The position numbers were made by a program, and so were the translations under genes. 64,000 nt of DNA from Methanolapillus africanus. Lineage in GTDB: Archaea > Halobacteriota > Methanosarcinia > Methanosarcinales > Methanosarcinaceae. Below are positions 26,511 through 35,913 of the stretch, piece after piece (position 1 is the first letter of the stretch; every line of letters starts with the position of its first letter). The notes under the pieces were generated by a model that searched no databases, was not told the origin of the DNA, and was given only the letters and a program-made list of their open reading frames with translations. The stretch covers positions 62,001 through 126,000 of the forward strand of contig NZ_JAWDKD010000018.1 of NCBI RefSeq assembly GCF_032714475.1, in the 5' to 3' direction.

Positions 26511-27090
26511 CGAGCAAACCAACCCGCAAATTCTGACGCAAAAATTCCGTCGCTTCGCTCGGAATTTTTCAAAGGCGGTGAGAGTCTGTTTCTGCAAGTT
26601 TGCTTCGCAAACGGCTCCCTTTGGTCGCAAAAAGGTTTGGTTTCATTTATTCATATTTGTCGTGCAAACCAACCCGCAAAATCAGACGCTTTGCGTCTGT
26701 ATTTTGCGGATTTCCATCAGTAAGATGCATTGATTTGTAGGTACAGATTGCACCTATTGATCACTATTTTTTAAATTTAGTTTGTACCTGCTGGTGACTG
26801 CTTTTAGATTTCAGATTGCACCTACAGGTGACTATATTTAGATTGCAGATTGCACCGACGGGTGACTGTTTTTAGATTTTAGTTTGCATCTGCAGGTTCT
26901 AACAATACAGGTTTTTCCTAATACCGATCTGCACCTTCCGTTTCCAACAATACAGGTCTTTCCGATTCCAATCTGCACTGACTGGTGCTGTTCCAACTAC
27001 ATCTACTGTTGCTGTATCCCATTTCCTTTTATCGGATTCCGAGAAATTCGAACGCGATACGCGTTCGAATTTTCGGGATGGTTTGCTTGA
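26511..27090. repeat. Palindromic modular element, locus E (largest)
   Basis: 580 bp. A type 1 terminus (TCGAGCAAACCAACCCG) leads into an inverted type 3 module (26540-26640, GTTTGCTTCGCAAAC). A second type 1 left end follows at about 26660 with stem AAAATCAGACGC-TTT-GCGTCTGTATTTT. Then about seven TTGCACC units of 33-36 bp, and finally a type 1 right end with stem AATTCGAACGCG-ATA-CGCGTTCGAATT finishing CGGGATGGTTTGCTTGA. It fills the gap between two convergent genes. Confidence 0.82.
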
Positions 27091-27138
27091 AAGATAAAAA
27101 AATTGAGTTGGTTGTTTCATTTTTTAATTGTTTTATTC

Positions 27139-28074
27139 TTACAAGTAATCCTTAATATTCGAATAAATGGAATTTCGGAACAGCGGATTATCAAGCATAT
27201 TTTCCATTTTTAAAGCCTCACAAACACGTTCAAAGATTTCGTTGAGTTCGTAATCCGTCAGCATCTGCCGCTCAAATTCATCCATTGATTCTTCCGCTTT
27301 GCTTTCATCCAATTTCCGGTCTACAAGATAATTATCCGTGATCGTTTTGACGGTTGTATCCAGTTCCGTCAGATTGTCAATGGCTTTCTGAATGTGTTTC
27401 TTTCCGGTTTCCGAATCATAAACATCGTCCCAAGCCGACAAAAAGTAGTCGACATTTTCCAATTCCAGCATCTTTTTGAGAGATTCGATCGAATCTTTCA
27501 CACTGACGTAAATCGGAATTTGTCCTTCGACCGGAATCGAATCGCCGGTAAACAACATTTTTTGTTCCGTCCAATAATAAGACACGTGTCCCTTAGAATG
27601 TCCTTTCGTATCTAAAACTTGAATATTGACTTCTTTTTCAAGTGGCAGAACATCTTTGTCTTTGACGATGACGTCGATTTCAGTGGATTCGTTCAAAAGT
27701 TTGTAAAAATTCGGAATCGGACGCTCCTCGAATTGCGTGTCAATGTCTTCAATCCATAATTTTTCCGGTTCGGACGCATAAACTAAGCTTCCGGAAACAT
27801 CTTTGATTTTGCGCAGGCTGCCGATGTGATCCGGATGGGAATGAGTGATCAGAATATTCCGGACGTCAAAAATGCTTTTCCCGCTGGCGGTTAAAAATTC
27901 AGCAATTTGTTTGTCCGCGCCGGACGTGCCGGTATCAATCAAATGGGTTTGCCGGCCGGTGATGATGTATAAATAAACGAACCGCTCAATGCTTTCGGTG
28001 ACATTAAACGTGACTTTTAAGCGGTAAAGGCCTTGTGCGATTTCCTTTATGTTGTTTGCTTTCTCGTTCTCCAT
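27139..28074 (-). CDS. Metallo-beta-lactamase-fold hydrolase
   Basis: This is a 311-residue cytoplasmic MBL-fold enzyme. The metal site THSHPDH lies near residue 77, with later ligands in GHSKGHVSYY and FTGDSIP. The N-terminal part (HLIDTGTSGADKQI) is typical of the glyoxalase II-like branch; the C-terminal 100 residues are helical and acidic and not informative. Substrate unknown. It is divergent from thrS. Confidence 0.85.
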   Translation of the reverse strand: MENEKANNIKEIAQGLYRLKVTFNVTESIERFVYLYIITGRQTHLIDTGTSGADKQIAEFLTASGKSIFDVRNILITHSHPDHIGSLRKIKDVSGSLVYASEPEKLWIEDIDTQFEERPIPNFYKLLNESTEIDVIVKDKDVLPLEKEVNIQVLDTKGHSKGHVSYYWTEQKMLFTGDSIPVEGQIPIYVSVKDSIESLKKMLELENVDYFLSAWDDVYDSETGKKHIQKAIDNLTELDTTVKTITDNYLVDRKLDESKAEESMDEFERQMLTDYELNEIFERVCEALKMENMLDNPLFRNSIYSNIKDYL

Positions 28075-28328
28075 TTCTTCTTCCTCCGTTTCCTCTGTCT
28101 GTCCTCTGTTTCTTCGTTTTGCTGCTCTTCAATTCAATTTTATAAATTAAATTGAATATATTTTATTTGGTCATTTATATTATTTAAATAAATCTCCAAT
28201 CGAATGAAACGACTCAATAATCTTAATCATGACCTAAATGACCCAATTGACCCAAATAACCCGACAAACGACTCTATGAATTTAAATAATTGAATGGCAT
28301 TTCTTTGTCAATTTAGAAGGTGTAATTT

Positions 28329-30347
28329 ATGCAAATGCTTCTTATTCACTCGGACTACATCGAGTACGAAACCAAAAAGAAAACAAAAATCGCCGAAGAA
28401 ATCGGCGACGATATGAAAGCCGGACGGCTTGAAGAAGCCTTAACGGCGTTTATCGCGGTGGAAAAATGCGACGAAGCCAACCCCAATACCGTTGTCGCGG
28501 CGGCTGTTTCTCAAATTAAAAACATATTGGAACAAGTCAAAGCCGACAAGGTCATGGTTTACCCGTACGCCCACCTCAGCTCCAGCTTATCCGCACCGGA
28601 AACCGGTATCGCCGTGTTAAAAGGCATCGAAGCCGCGCTCAAAGCTGACGGCATTACCGTCATGCGTGCGCCGTTCGGCTGGTACAAATCCTTTAAAATC
28701 AGCTGCAAAGGGCACCCGCTCTCCGAGTTGTCTAAACATATTTCCGTGGACGATATGGCCGACATTGACAGCTGCGGATGCTGCGGCAACCCGCCGAAAT
28801 CCAACGCGTCCAACAATGCAACCATTGCCTCGGCTGCCAAAGCGACGGCTGCTCTCAAAGCCAACGCTTGCGGCGCAAACGTCGAAGTTTCAGAAGACGG
28901 CGACGTTCTCTCCGAAGCCTTAAAATCGGAAAGCGTTGCCAAGTCCTACTTCAAAATTCTCGGAACGGACGGCGTCTTTTACGAACCGGCCGAATTCGAT
29001 TTATCCAAAAACCCGAACTTGGCGAAATTCGTCAACTACGAAATCGCCAAAAACCGGGCTGTCAACGCCGCCCCGCCGCACGTCGAACTCATGAAACGCT
29101 TGGAACTCGCCGACTACGAACCCGGATCCGACTCCGGAAACATGCGGTTCTATCCGAAAGGCCGCCTCATGAAATCATTGCTTGAAATGTATGTGGTGGA
29201 CCGATCCATCGTTGATTTCGGCGCCATGGAAGTGGAAACGCCGATCATGTACGACATGAACCACCCGACGCTGAAGAAATATCTTGACCGGTTCCCGGCA
29301 CGGCAATACTCCATTGAATCCGACAAGCGCCAACTCTTTTTGAGATTCGCCGCCTGTTTCGGACAGTTCTTAATGAACCACGACATGACGATTTCTTACC
29401 GGAACATGCCGCTCAAGATGATTGAACTCACCCGCTACAGTTTCAGAAAAGAACAGCGCGGCGAGTTGGTCGGACTTCGCCGCCTCCGCGCGTTTACGAT
29501 GCCCGACATGCATACGCTTTGCCGCGGAATGCCGGAAGCCATGACTCAATTCCTCGCTCAGTACGAGTTCTGTATTGACGTTTTGGACCACATCGGCATT
29601 AAATTGGATGATTTTGAAATCGCCATCCGCTTCACAAAAGACTTCTACAACGAAAACAAAGATCTCATTGAAACGATGGTCAAAAAGGTGAACAAGCCGG
29701 TTTTGGTGGAAATGTGGGACACCCGTTTCTTCTATTTCGTCTTGAAATTCGAATTTAACTATGTGGACAGCCTGGAAAAAGCCAGCGCGCTTTCCACCGT
29801 TCAAATCGACGTCGAAAACGCGGAACGCTACGACATCGTTTACACGGATTCCGACGGCGAACTCAAACGCCCGACCATTCTTCACTGCTCCCCGAGCGGT
29901 GCCATTGAAAGATGTATTTACGCGCTTCTCGAAAAAGCGGCCATGGTTTCCGCTGCCGGAAAAGTGCCGACGATTCCGACCTGGCTCTCGCCGACTCAAG
30001 TTCGTGTGATTCCGGTCACGGAAAAACACTTGGACGCCGCCGACGCCGTTGCCGACAAAATCAAATTCAGAGTCGATGTAGACGACCGCGAACTCACGCT
30101 CGGCAAAAAGATCCGTGAAGCCGGCACCGAATGGGTTCCGTACACCGTCGTCATCGGTGACAAAGAAGCTGATACAGGCGTTTTGACGGTCACTGTCCGT
30201 TCCAAATCCGAACCGGAAAAGCCGTATAAGATGGAAATGACCGTGGACGAACTCAACAAGATGATTGAGGACGAAACCGCCGGCATGCCGTACAGAGCTT
30301 TGCCGCTTCCGAAATATTTGTCCAAACGCGCGAAATTTGCGTCTTAA
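28329..30347 (+). CDS. thrS: Threonyl-tRNA synthetase, archaeal type
   Basis: The 672-residue enzyme charges tRNA-Thr. The N-terminal domain (MLLIHSDYIEYE, VYPYAHLSSSLS, GWYKSF) is the archaeal D-aminoacyl-deacylase-like editing domain. Class II motifs follow (SYRNMPLKMIELTRYSFR, RGLRRLRAFTMPDMHTLC-type block) and the C-terminal anticodon-binding domain starts near PTWLSPTQVRVIPVT. An Asn/Ala-rich insert lies near residues 155-185. Ribosome-binding site aaggtg. A hairpin with T-rich loop follows the stop. Confidence 0.95.
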   Translation: MQMLLIHSDYIEYETKKKTKIAEEIGDDMKAGRLEEALTAFIAVEKCDEANPNTVVAAAVSQIKNILEQVKADKVMVYPYAHLSSSLSAPETGIAVLKGIEAALKADGITVMRAPFGWYKSFKISCKGHPLSELSKHISVDDMADIDSCGCCGNPPKSNASNNATIASAAKATAALKANACGANVEVSEDGDVLSEALKSESVAKSYFKILGTDGVFYEPAEFDLSKNPNLAKFVNYEIAKNRAVNAAPPHVELMKRLELADYEPGSDSGNMRFYPKGRLMKSLLEMYVVDRSIVDFGAMEVETPIMYDMNHPTLKKYLDRFPARQYSIESDKRQLFLRFAACFGQFLMNHDMTISYRNMPLKMIELTRYSFRKEQRGELVGLRRLRAFTMPDMHTLCRGMPEAMTQFLAQYEFCIDVLDHIGIKLDDFEIAIRFTKDFYNENKDLIETMVKKVNKPVLVEMWDTRFFYFVLKFEFNYVDSLEKASALSTVQIDVENAERYDIVYTDSDGELKRPTILHCSPSGAIERCIYALLEKAAMVSAAGKVPTIPTWLSPTQVRVIPVTEKHLDAADAVADKIKFRVDVDDRELTLGKKIREAGTEWVPYTVVIGDKEADTGVLTVTVRSKSEPEKPYKMEMTVDELNKMIEDETAGMPYRALPLPKYLSKRAKFAS

Positions 30348-30380
30348 ATTAAAATAAAATTAAAATATTAAAAAACAGAG

Positions 30381-30410
30381 CCGGGCTTTAAATCATTTTT
30401 TTAAGCCCGG
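30381..30410 (+). terminator. Hairpin after thrS
   Basis: CCGGGCTTTAA pairs with TTAAGCCCGG, with a T-rich loop. It is the first of two hairpins in the convergent thrS/MFS gap. Confidence 0.6.
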
Positions 30411-30414
30411 TTTC

Positions 30415-30451
30415 GGGTTTGACCGGCGGCGGACGCGCGCCGGTCAAACCC
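30415..30451. terminator. Second hairpin in the thrS/MFS gap
   Basis: GGGTTTGACCGG pairs with CCGGTCAAACCC (12 bp); the loop contains GACGCGCG. A T-rich stretch follows on the plus strand. It may block read-through between convergent genes. Confidence 0.5.
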
Positions 30452-30499
30452 AAATCTTCTTTTTTGTATTGTTTTTGTATTATTTTCTGTATAATTTCA

Positions 30500-32038
30500 T
30501 CAGATATCAAAAACAGGTTCCGGACCCAATTTTACGATTTCATCTTCGTTCACAGTGACGGGTTTTTTGCCGTCTTTTTCTTCCTTTTTCTCTTCCCGGT
30601 CACGGAAAATAATCAACAATCCGGCAATAACGGCAAACACGATGCCGACAATGAATGTGACGTGCATCGCCGTCAAAAATTCCGGATAGGTGTCGGGCGT
30701 CAGCGTGTTGGTGGTTCCGAAAAAGATGGCGATGTTGGCCATTGCAATCACCATGGACAAAACCATGCCGGACTGACGGAAAACGCCGGTGATGGCGCTG
30801 ACGTTGCTGTAATCTTTGGCGGAAACGGAACTCATGAGCGTGTTAGTGTTCGGCAGGATGAAGAAAATGGTGCCGGCGCCGATGAGAATGCCGTAGATAA
30901 TAATCAATGCCAACGACGTGGTTTCCGAAATCGTTGTCAAGCAAATGAGGCCGATAATTGTCAGGACGGTTCCCATAATGGTAATATTCTTTTGGGAAAT
31001 ACGTTTTGAAATCTTGCCGATCAACGGCGAAATCACGATTTGAACGGCCGGAATGGACAACATAATAAAACCGGCTTCTTGAGACGTCAAATTACCGATG
31101 CTCTGCAAATACAAGCTCAAAAAGAACGACAAGGCGTAGGTTGCCGTAAAAATGAAAACGACGGCGTAATTGGACCAGGCGAACACTTTGTTGGACGAAA
31201 AGAGCTTAACGTTCATGGCCGGATATTTTTGCCGCTTCTCATAGTAAATAAAGGCCGGGATCATGATAATTCCAACAATGGTCGAGATGATTGCCCACGT
31301 GTTCGGCAGACTGCTGAGCCCGCCGAGCGTGAACAAAAGGGCAAGCGCGTACAACAGAGATCCGCCCCAATCGAACGGCTCGCCTTTTCCGAATCGGATG
31401 TCGCCTTTGACAAATGCGTAAACCAAAATACCGGAGACGAGCGCGAACGGGACGATGAAATAAAACGAACTTTGCCAATTGTATTGCTGAACCAAAAATC
31501 CGCCGATGGCCGGACCGACGGCGGCGCCGAGCGCACCGGTGGCCGTCACAATGCCGTAAGCATGCAAACGTTCGGCGCCTTCATAAAAGTGCGTGAGAAG
31601 GGACATAGACGTGGCTGAAACGCCGGCCAAACCAATTCCGGTCAAGACGCGGCAAATGACCAATATGCCGTAAGTTGATGCGGACGGCGTTGCGATGGTG
31701 GCAATCAAAAAGATAATTGTGCCGATGGTGAATATTTTTTTCCGGCCGTAAATATCGGACAGGCGCGCAAACGGGACCAAAAATAAAGCGACGGCCAACA
31801 GAGAAGTTGTGGTCAGCCAGCCGAGCTGGTGGGCGCCGACGGAATAAGTGGCGCCGATTGCCGGAAGCGCGACGTTGATCATCATGCTGCTGAGCGGCAG
31901 AACAAAAGCGGACAGGGCAAAACCGAGCAGAATCAGATTGAGCTGCGTTTTGGTGTAACCTTTCGTTGAAAACGATTCTGTTTTTTGAGCTGGGGGTTGT
32001 GGGGCGGCATTTTCCGGCATAAAATCACGATTGAGCAC
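30500..32038 (-). CDS. MFS drug-exporter-like transporter (14-helix, EmrB/QacA type)
   Basis: This is a 506-512-residue polytopic membrane protein. The MFS loop motif RLSDIYGRKK (motif A) and the antiporter motif around GPAIGGFLVQ (motif C) are present, and the helix count fits the 14-TM DHA2 group that exports drugs or toxic metabolites by proton antiport. Met at 32020 is a possible start that would drop six residues. No regulator gene adjoins it. Confidence 0.88.
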   Translation of the reverse strand: MLNRDFMPENAAPQPPAQKTESFSTKGYTKTQLNLILLGFALSAFVLPLSSMMINVALPAIGATYSVGAHQLGWLTTTSLLAVALFLVPFARLSDIYGRKKIFTIGTIIFLIATIATPSASTYGILVICRVLTGIGLAGVSATSMSLLTHFYEGAERLHAYGIVTATGALGAAVGPAIGGFLVQQYNWQSSFYFIVPFALVSGILVYAFVKGDIRFGKGEPFDWGGSLLYALALLFTLGGLSSLPNTWAIISTIVGIIMIPAFIYYEKRQKYPAMNVKLFSSNKVFAWSNYAVVFIFTATYALSFFLSLYLQSIGNLTSQEAGFIMLSIPAVQIVISPLIGKISKRISQKNITIMGTVLTIIGLICLTTISETTSLALIIIYGILIGAGTIFFILPNTNTLMSSVSAKDYSNVSAITGVFRQSGMVLSMVIAMANIAIFFGTTNTLTPDTYPEFLTAMHVTFIVGIVFAVIAGLLIIFRDREEKKEEKDGKKPVTVNEDEIVKLGPEPVFDI

Positions 32039-32262
32039 TTAAATACAAACGAATAAAAACAAAAATAAATGATAATAAGATATTTCATAAATTCTTTAAA
32101 ATAAATTAAAAGAAATATAATGTAAAACGAATATATAAATATTCATATATATTAATTCGGAAAATATAGTCGAGAAATATAGATCCGTGCAAAAAGACTA
32201 AAATGTAAAAATGGCTATTGACATAGAAATTTGAAAAATAAAATTTAGTTATTCTTGATTTG

Positions 32263-32335
32263 TTGATTTCATTAATTTTGTTGATTTCGTTAATTTCGTT
32301 AATTTCGTTAATTTCGTTAATTTCATTATTTTCTT
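32263..32335. repeat. 9-bp tandem repeat TTAATTTCG
   Basis: Five perfect and several imperfect copies of TTAATTTCG/TTGATTTCG lie about 50 bp before the nicotinate phosphoribosyltransferase gene. The rest of this 341-bp gap is AT-rich with no other signal seen. Confidence 0.7.
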
Positions 32336-32379
32336 GTTGATTTTCATTTAAATTTGAAGTTTACCGGATTAAATTTCCA

Positions 32380-33630
32380 ATGGGTGTCGTCATGGTTGCA
32401 AATATTTTCAATACGCCGGATGCAAAAAACGCCGGCGTTGTTGAATATACCGACAAATACTTTTTACGGGCTTATGAGATTTTAAAAAAGGACGGTTTGA
32501 ACCCGTTTGTACGGGCGCAGGTGTTTGTTCGTAAAGGTCCCGGAATTATTTCCGGAATGGATGAAGCCATCTCATTTATTCTCAATAATTCCGACTTAAT
32601 CAAAAACGGCGGTCGAATTTACACATTGTCCGACGGCGAAACGTATTCGCCGCTGGAAACGATTCTCATGATCGAAGGACGCATTTTGGATATCGTCCGT
32701 CTGGAAACGGTTTATTTGGGCATTATCAGTTCGGCGCTGGCAATCAAAAATGATAAACGGAAATTGGATTTCAAACAAATCGAAAACAACATGAAACAAA
32801 TCGTTGCGGCGGCCGGCGGCCGTCCGGTGACTTATTTCGGCGCCCGCCACTGGCATTATTCCGAAGATGAAAACATATCCCGTGCCGCCATTGCCGGTGG
32901 CGCCGCCGGTGCGGCCACCGACGCCGGCGCTCAATTCGTTGGTCAAAAAGGCGTCGGAACCATTCCGCACGCGCTTGAAAACATTTACGCCTGGCGTGAC
33001 GGAAAGGAAAATGCTGTTTTAAATTCGACGCTGGCTTTTGACAAATATATGCCGGAAGACATCAAACGTATTGCGTTGATCGATTACAACAACCGGGAAA
33101 TCAACGACACGCTTCAAGTCGCTCGTTTGGTTCCGTCACTATTTTCAATCCGTGTGGACACATGCGGTGAAAATATCGCGCAAGGGGCGCTTTCACTTGC
33201 CGACTTGGCCGGCAAGTCCAAAGAAAAGAAAGATCAAATCATCCGCCAGTTTTTCAATTTGCCGGCAACGGTTCCGATTGAAATTCCGCCGGAAGATGAA
33301 ATTTATTGGTTCGGAACAGGCGTTTCCATCTCGGAAGTCTATGCGATTCGAAAAGCATTGAATGACAACGGTTTTTCGCACATTCAAATCATGCTGTCGA
33401 GCGGTTTTGGAAAAATCGAAAAGGTCAACGCGTTTTCAGCAGCTGAAAAAATGTTGAACATGAAATTGTACGACAGTTTGGGCGTTGGCGGCATTTACGA
33501 ATCAAGAGACGCGACGATGGACATTGTGGCGGTCGGCAACTCTTTGACGGAAATGGTTCCGGTTTCTAAAGTGGGACGGACGGAACATCCGAATCCGCGG
33601 TTGAAATTGATTCAAATCCAATCTGAATAA
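32380..33630 (+). CDS. Nicotinate phosphoribosyltransferase
   Basis: The enzyme links nicotinate to phosphoribosyl pyrophosphate in NAD salvage. The 412-416-residue protein has the family blocks IEGRILDIVRLETVYLG, TYFGARHWHYSED, AIAGGAAGAATDAGAQ, VGTIPHALENIYAW and IQIMLSSGFGKIEKV. Start ATG 32380 or ATG 32392; neither has a strong ribosome-binding site. It is followed 32 bp later by the Trm5/Taw2-like gene. Confidence 0.88.
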   Translation: MGVVMVANIFNTPDAKNAGVVEYTDKYFLRAYEILKKDGLNPFVRAQVFVRKGPGIISGMDEAISFILNNSDLIKNGGRIYTLSDGETYSPLETILMIEGRILDIVRLETVYLGIISSALAIKNDKRKLDFKQIENNMKQIVAAAGGRPVTYFGARHWHYSEDENISRAAIAGGAAGAATDAGAQFVGQKGVGTIPHALENIYAWRDGKENAVLNSTLAFDKYMPEDIKRIALIDYNNREINDTLQVARLVPSLFSIRVDTCGENIAQGALSLADLAGKSKEKKDQIIRQFFNLPATVPIEIPPEDEIYWFGTGVSISEVYAIRKALNDNGFSHIQIMLSSGFGKIEKVNAFSAAEKMLNMKLYDSLGVGGIYESRDATMDIVAVGNSLTEMVPVSKVGRTEHPNPRLKLIQIQSE

Positions 33631-33662
33631 TGAACGCTCAACACGAATCTAACTGAAAAATC

Positions 33663-34589
33663 ATGAAGCCGCAGAAATTGAGGGATTTTGCAAAGGTTTA
33701 TGTGCCGTCGGAAGAAAATCAACGGCAGCTTCCCGAAAAAAAGATTGTTTTGACGCCGGAAGAAATGGCTGTTTTGCCGGCGAACAAACAAAAAATCGGC
33801 GACGTCGTGATTGTTTCCGTGCCGCCGGAACTGGCCGGCAAAAAAACGGAAATTGCCGAACTTCTTTTGAAAATGGATTCAAAGACGCGTTTGGTTTTGA
33901 ATGATTTGGGCATTGAGGGACAATTTCGCGTTCCGAACCGGGAAATCATCGGACGGCGAACAGATTCCGGATCAGCCGATTTGGGAACTAGGGCTGAAAC
34001 TGAAACGGAAATTGAAACGGAAACTGTTCACTTGGAAAACGGCTGTCGATTCAAATTGGATGTGGCGCAGATCATGTTTTCCAAAGGAAATTTGGATGAA
34101 AAAAGACGGATTTCCAAATTGTGCGCCGGAGAAACAGTCGTGGACATGTTTGCCGGTATCGGTTACTTTTCTGTTCCGATTGCTGTTCATTCCCGGCCGG
34201 AAAAAGTGATTTCCATTGAACTGAATCCTGTTTCTTACCATTATCTGTGTGAAAACTGCCGACTCAATCGGATTGAAAAAATCGTTGAGCCGATTTTGGG
34301 CGATTGCGGAACTGTGACGCCAAAAGGCGTGGCAGATCGTGTTTTGATGGGATATGTAGGAACGACGCACCTTTATTTGACAGCGGGAATTTCGGCCGTC
34401 AAAAAAGAAGGCGGCATCATTCATTATCATGAAACTGTGCCGGAAAAATTGTATCCGGAGAGGCCGGTTCAGCGGATTTTGGGTGCGGCAGCGGAATGCG
34501 GCCGGATTGCGACCATTTTGGAAACGCGCGTCATCAAAAAGTATTCGCCGGGCGTTTTGCATGTCGTGGTTGACGCGAAAATTGGGTAA
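33663..34589 (+). CDS. Trm5/TYW2-family tRNA wybutosine/m1G enzyme, Taw2-like
   Basis: This is a 308-residue SAM-dependent enzyme acting on G37 of tRNA-Phe. The fold motif VVDMFAGIGYFSVPIA and the acidic loop VISIELNP are clear. Where Trm5 methyltransferases carry an NxPP-type catalytic motif, this protein has DRVLMGYVGTTHLY, as in the TYW2/Taw2 aminocarboxypropyl transferases, so Taw2 is favoured. A Thr/Glu run (ETETEIETET) near residue 105 is a low-complexity insert at the junction of the N-terminal and catalytic domains. Confidence 0.82.
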   Translation: MKPQKLRDFAKVYVPSEENQRQLPEKKIVLTPEEMAVLPANKQKIGDVVIVSVPPELAGKKTEIAELLLKMDSKTRLVLNDLGIEGQFRVPNREIIGRRTDSGSADLGTRAETETEIETETVHLENGCRFKLDVAQIMFSKGNLDEKRRISKLCAGETVVDMFAGIGYFSVPIAVHSRPEKVISIELNPVSYHYLCENCRLNRIEKIVEPILGDCGTVTPKGVADRVLMGYVGTTHLYLTAGISAVKKEGGIIHYHETVPEKLYPERPVQRILGAAAECGRIATILETRVIKKYSPGVLHVVVDAKIG

Positions 34590-34610
34590 CGGTTTTTGCG
34601 GCGGGCGGCT

Positions 34611-34627
34611 GCGCGCGCGTTACGGCG
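34611..34627 (+). repeat. GCGCGCGTTAY motif, copy 9
   Basis: Reads GCGCGCGCGTTACGGCG, preceded by GCGGGCGGCT and followed by ACACTTTTTCG. It lies 21 bp after the Taw2-like gene and is joined by a linker to element F. Confidence 0.82.
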
Positions 34628-34678
34628 ACACTTTTTCGTTTGGATTTTTTCAAAAGCTGAGGGTCGTTTTTAAAGATG

Positions 34679-34878
34679 TCAAGCAAACCACCCCGAAAAA
34701 TCAAACGCTTGCGTTTGATTTTCTCGGATTCCGATCAGATAGATTGGAACTGACAGCAGTAGATTCAGTTTCAGTCCCAACTTGTACCTCCATTTGCTGT
34801 CACCAGTTTCTGTTCTGTTCGCGGTATCCGTTAAATCAGACGCGAAACGCGTCTGATTTAACGGGGCGGTTTGCTTGG
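34679..34878. repeat. Palindromic modular element, locus F
   Basis: Two inverted type 1 ends. Left: TCAAGCAAACCACCCCG with stem AAAATCAAACGC-TT-GCGTTTGATTTT. Right: stem TTAAATCAGACGCG-AAA-CGCGTCTGATTTAA ending GGGGCGGTTTGCTTGG. The two stems differ in sequence, but each is self-complementary. Confidence 0.82.
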
Positions 34879-34958
34879 GAATTAAATTAAAATGTTAAAA
34901 GGTATAATAAATCTGAAATGAAATCTAAATATTTAAAAAATAATCAAATGGAGAAACA

Positions 34959-35840
34959 ATGTCAGACCAAAACTCGATGCCGGCTGTATTTGAAACGCTG
35001 AAATCCGCCGGATATTCTTGTTTACGGTGCGGACAATGCTGCGCGCGCCCTGCGGGCGGCAACTCTGTTTTTCTCATGCCAGACGAAGCGGCCGCTATCC
35101 ATGGCTTTTTAATTCAAAACAACATCAAAATCCACAATCGAGATGTTTCATCATCATTTACAGTGCCGCTATTCCCGGATTTTTATTCCGACGGCGATCA
35201 GCCGGTTTTTGACGTCAAAATGATTTCCAACAATCTTCAAATCATCCGAAATCAAATTTCAAATAGCGGCGCGATTTTTACATTTGGAAGCATGCTGAAG
35301 CGAACCGAAAACGGAACATGCGTCTTTTTGGATTCGGAAACCAACAAATGCCAAATCTATCCCGTTCGACCGCTGCTTTGCCAAACCTATCCGTTTTTCA
35401 TTGATTTTAATGAATTTGACGCTGAAAAACCCGGCAACGCCGACGTGATTGAATGCCTGTGCGACGGGTTTGAAAGTGTTTCCGAAACGGATGATTCTGT
35501 TTGCAGCGAATTGGCGGAACTTTTGGTTCGGCGGGCCGGTTTGGAAAAAATAGATTATGAGAAAACAAAAAAACAAATTCAGGCGGATCAAATTTTGACA
35601 TCGGGCGCCGGATTCGGTTTGGCTAAAGAGGATTTGAGGAATGGATTTCTCCGTTTTATCGTTTGCGACAGCCACGGGGCTTCTGAAATGAAACTTCAAG
35701 TGACTGATTTCTATTTAAATACAACAAATACAAATAAAACAGGTCAAACATGTCAAACAGGTCAAACATGTCAAACAGGTCAAACAGACGGAACGGGCAA
35801 AACAAGAAAAACAGACGGAACGGATGAAAAAAGTATTTAA
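34959..35840 (+). CDS. YkgJ-family cysteine-cluster protein
   Basis: This is a 293-residue protein of the UPF0153/YkgJ group thought to bind a metal or Fe-S cluster. Conserved cysteines: CLRCGQCCARPAG, CVFLDSETNKCQIYPVRPLLC and ECLCDGF. The C-terminal 35 residues are a simple Thr/Gln/Lys/Gly repeat encoded by an 18-bp tandem repeat (AGGTCAAACATGTCAAAC, about 35735-35790), likely disordered and variable. Ribosome-binding site ggag. Function not known. Confidence 0.82.
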   Translation: MSDQNSMPAVFETLKSAGYSCLRCGQCCARPAGGNSVFLMPDEAAAIHGFLIQNNIKIHNRDVSSSFTVPLFPDFYSDGDQPVFDVKMISNNLQIIRNQISNSGAIFTFGSMLKRTENGTCVFLDSETNKCQIYPVRPLLCQTYPFFIDFNEFDAEKPGNADVIECLCDGFESVSETDDSVCSELAELLVRRAGLEKIDYEKTKKQIQADQILTSGAGFGLAKEDLRNGFLRFIVCDSHGASEMKLQVTDFYLNTTNTNKTGQTCQTGQTCQTGQTDGTGKTRKTDGTDEKSI

Positions 35841-35913
35841 ACAGGGGATGGTTTTCAGTAACCATTCTATAATTTAGTGATATTTATAAAAACAAAAATA
35901 GGTCGTGAATTTT

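Noticed and set aside
3933..27090. Elements A to E as insertion sequences
   Set aside because: They have inverted ends but no transposase frame and are only 190-590 bp, so at most they are non-autonomous.
30415..30451. GACGCGCG in the thrS/MFS gap as another GCGCGCGTTAY copy
   Set aside because: It lacks TTAY and the GGCG half, and the bases are explained by the loop of a 12-bp hairpin.
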